Of a stretch of DNA of 64,000 bases, positions 63,366 through 64,000 are shown piece after piece; the stretch's first letter is position 1, and each line of letters starts with the position of its first letter. A model generated the notes under the pieces. It ran no database searches. It was not told where the DNA came from and saw only the letters and a list, made by a program, of their open reading frames with translations. Source of the DNA: Burkholderiales bacterium (GTDB taxonomy: Bacteria; Pseudomonadota; Gammaproteobacteria; Burkholderiales; Burkholderiaceae_C); the NCBI GenBank assembly GCA_016191525.1, contig JACPOK010000037.1, positions 248,001 through 312,000 on the forward strand. The letters are read 5' to 3'. Made by a program: the position numbers and the translations under genes.

Positions 63366-64000
63366 ATGGATTTGGCATTCACCCCTGAAGAACAGAAGTT
63401 TCGCGAAGACATCCGCGCCTGGGTGCGCGAGGCTTTGCCCAAGGATATTTCGGACAAGGTCCACAACGCGCTGCGCCTGACGCGTGACGACATGCAACGA
63501 TGGGCGCGCATCCTCGGCAAGAAGGGCTGGCTGGGTTACGGCTGGCCCCAGCAGTTCGGCGGCCCCGGCTGGAACGCCATACAGAAACACCTGTTCGAGG
63601 AAGAGACCGCGCTGGCCGGTGCACCGCGCGTTGTGCCCTTCGGCCCCGTGATGGTGGCGCCGGTGATCATGGCCTTCGGCAGCCCCGAGCAGCAGCAGCG
63701 CTTCTTGCCCGGCATCGCCAGCGGCGAAGTGTGGTGGAGCCAGGGCTACAGCGAACCGGGCTCCGGCTCGGACCTCGCGTCGCTGAAGACGCGCGCCGAA
63801 CGCAAGGGCGACAAGTACATCATCAACGGCCAGAAGACCTGGACCACGCTGGGCCAGTTCGGCGACTGGATGTTCAACCTGGTTCGCACCAGCACCGAGG
63901 GCAAGCCGCAGACCGGCATCAGCTTCATCGTGCTGGACATGAAGTCCAAGGGCGTCACCGTGCGCCCGATCAAGCTGCTGGACGGCGAGTGCGAAGTCAA
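63366..64000 (+). CDS. Acyl-CoA dehydrogenase (3' end outside window)
   Basis: The first 211 residues of an acyl-CoA dehydrogenase. The N-terminal helical domain (FTPEEQKFREDIRAWVREAL) precedes the middle beta domain with QGYSEPGSGSDLASLKTRA and INGQKTWTTLGQF, the FAD/substrate-contact motifs. The catalytic base lies beyond the edge. It oxidises an acyl-CoA; the chain length is unknown. The window ends at the middle domain (GVTVRPIKLLDGE). Confidence 0.88.
   Translation, partial: MDLAFTPEEQKFREDIRAWVREALPKDISDKVHNALRLTRDDMQRWARILGKKGWLGYGWPQQFGGPGWNAIQKHLFEEETALAGAPRVVPFGPVMVAPVIMAFGSPEQQQRFLPGIASGEVWWSQGYSEPGSGSDLASLKTRAERKGDKYIINGQKTWTTLGQFGDWMFNLVRTSTEGKPQTGISFIVLDMKSKGVTVRPIKLLDGECEV

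Overview
The window is a GC-rich, gene-dense chromosomal segment. Gene content and order point to a betaproteobacterium of the order Burkholderiales, most likely family Comamonadaceae (the Variovorax, Polaromonas, Ramlibacter and Rhodoferax type). The supporting signs are the ubiE-ubiJ-ubiB and fmdB-DUF502-aspS-nudB runs, a five-gene ugp locus, a Bug-type solute receptor, the rubrerythrin/Fe-S/DUF3501 module, and a small dispersed palindrome of a kind I recall from Comamonadaceae. No rRNA, CRISPR array, prophage or insertion sequence was seen. One tRNA gene, tRNA-Leu(CAA), is present.

Layout. 1-10400 (minus strand) is a housekeeping run: DUF971, ubiE, a Tim44-like protein, ubiJ, ubiB, a sodium/solute symporter, an FmdB zinc-ribbon protein, DUF502, aspS, nudB, an endonuclease/exonuclease/phosphatase protein and a truncated cardiolipin-synthase-like gene. 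10400-13440 holds a TpsB-type outer-membrane transporter and a double-FecR-domain protein without a visible TpsA partner. 13595-17470 is one very large FAD/Fe-S oxidoreductase. 17667-22562 is ugpB-A-E-C-Q for glycerol-3-phosphate and glycerophosphodiester use. 22555-24994 is rubrerythrin, Fe-S protein and DUF3501. 25243-27772 is a VOC protein, FAD monooxygenase and DUF2783 operon, probably for aromatic catabolism, behind a promoter with a palindromic operator. valS, a D-hydroxyacid dehydrogenase, galU, tusA, a Nudix protein, cysM and the tRNA follow.

34485-39206 (minus) is a nucleotide-sugar operon: manC, gmd, a sugar C-methyltransferase and a GDP-4-keto-6-deoxymannose reductase. Together they predict a GDP-linked, C-methyl-branched 6-deoxyhexose for a surface glycan. 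39314-45890 carries a protease-fold protein that has lost two of its three catalytic residues, an epimerase-like protein, a ferredoxin-type reductase, a Bug receptor with a secreted M20 peptidase, and a small barrel protein. 45892-49474 is livH-M-G-F without livK.

49676-56140 contains rarA, lolA and ftsK. Between rarA and lolA lies an apparent insertion: a frameshifted membrane-anchored protein gene, then a two-gene cassette encoding a signal-less protein with a pore-forming-toxin-like stem (51529-52410) and a predicted caspase-like cysteine peptidase (52427-53134). This cassette is the best candidate here for an undescribed system. The rest is a Crp/Fnr regulator, trxB, rpmB-rpmG with a structured leader, DUF3597, a fatty-acid desaturase, an RsmB-type methyltransferase, a frameshifted DUF1653 gene, purN, yceH and the start of an acyl-CoA dehydrogenase.

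A second theme is a roughly 54-bp palindromic repeat with five recognisable copies. They lie beside or inside coding sequence: one encodes most of the LolA signal peptide, two supply the C-terminal codons and stop of unrelated genes, one abuts the ugpA start codon and one follows a peptidase gene. All function calls rest on reading motifs and gene order by eye; no database search was run.
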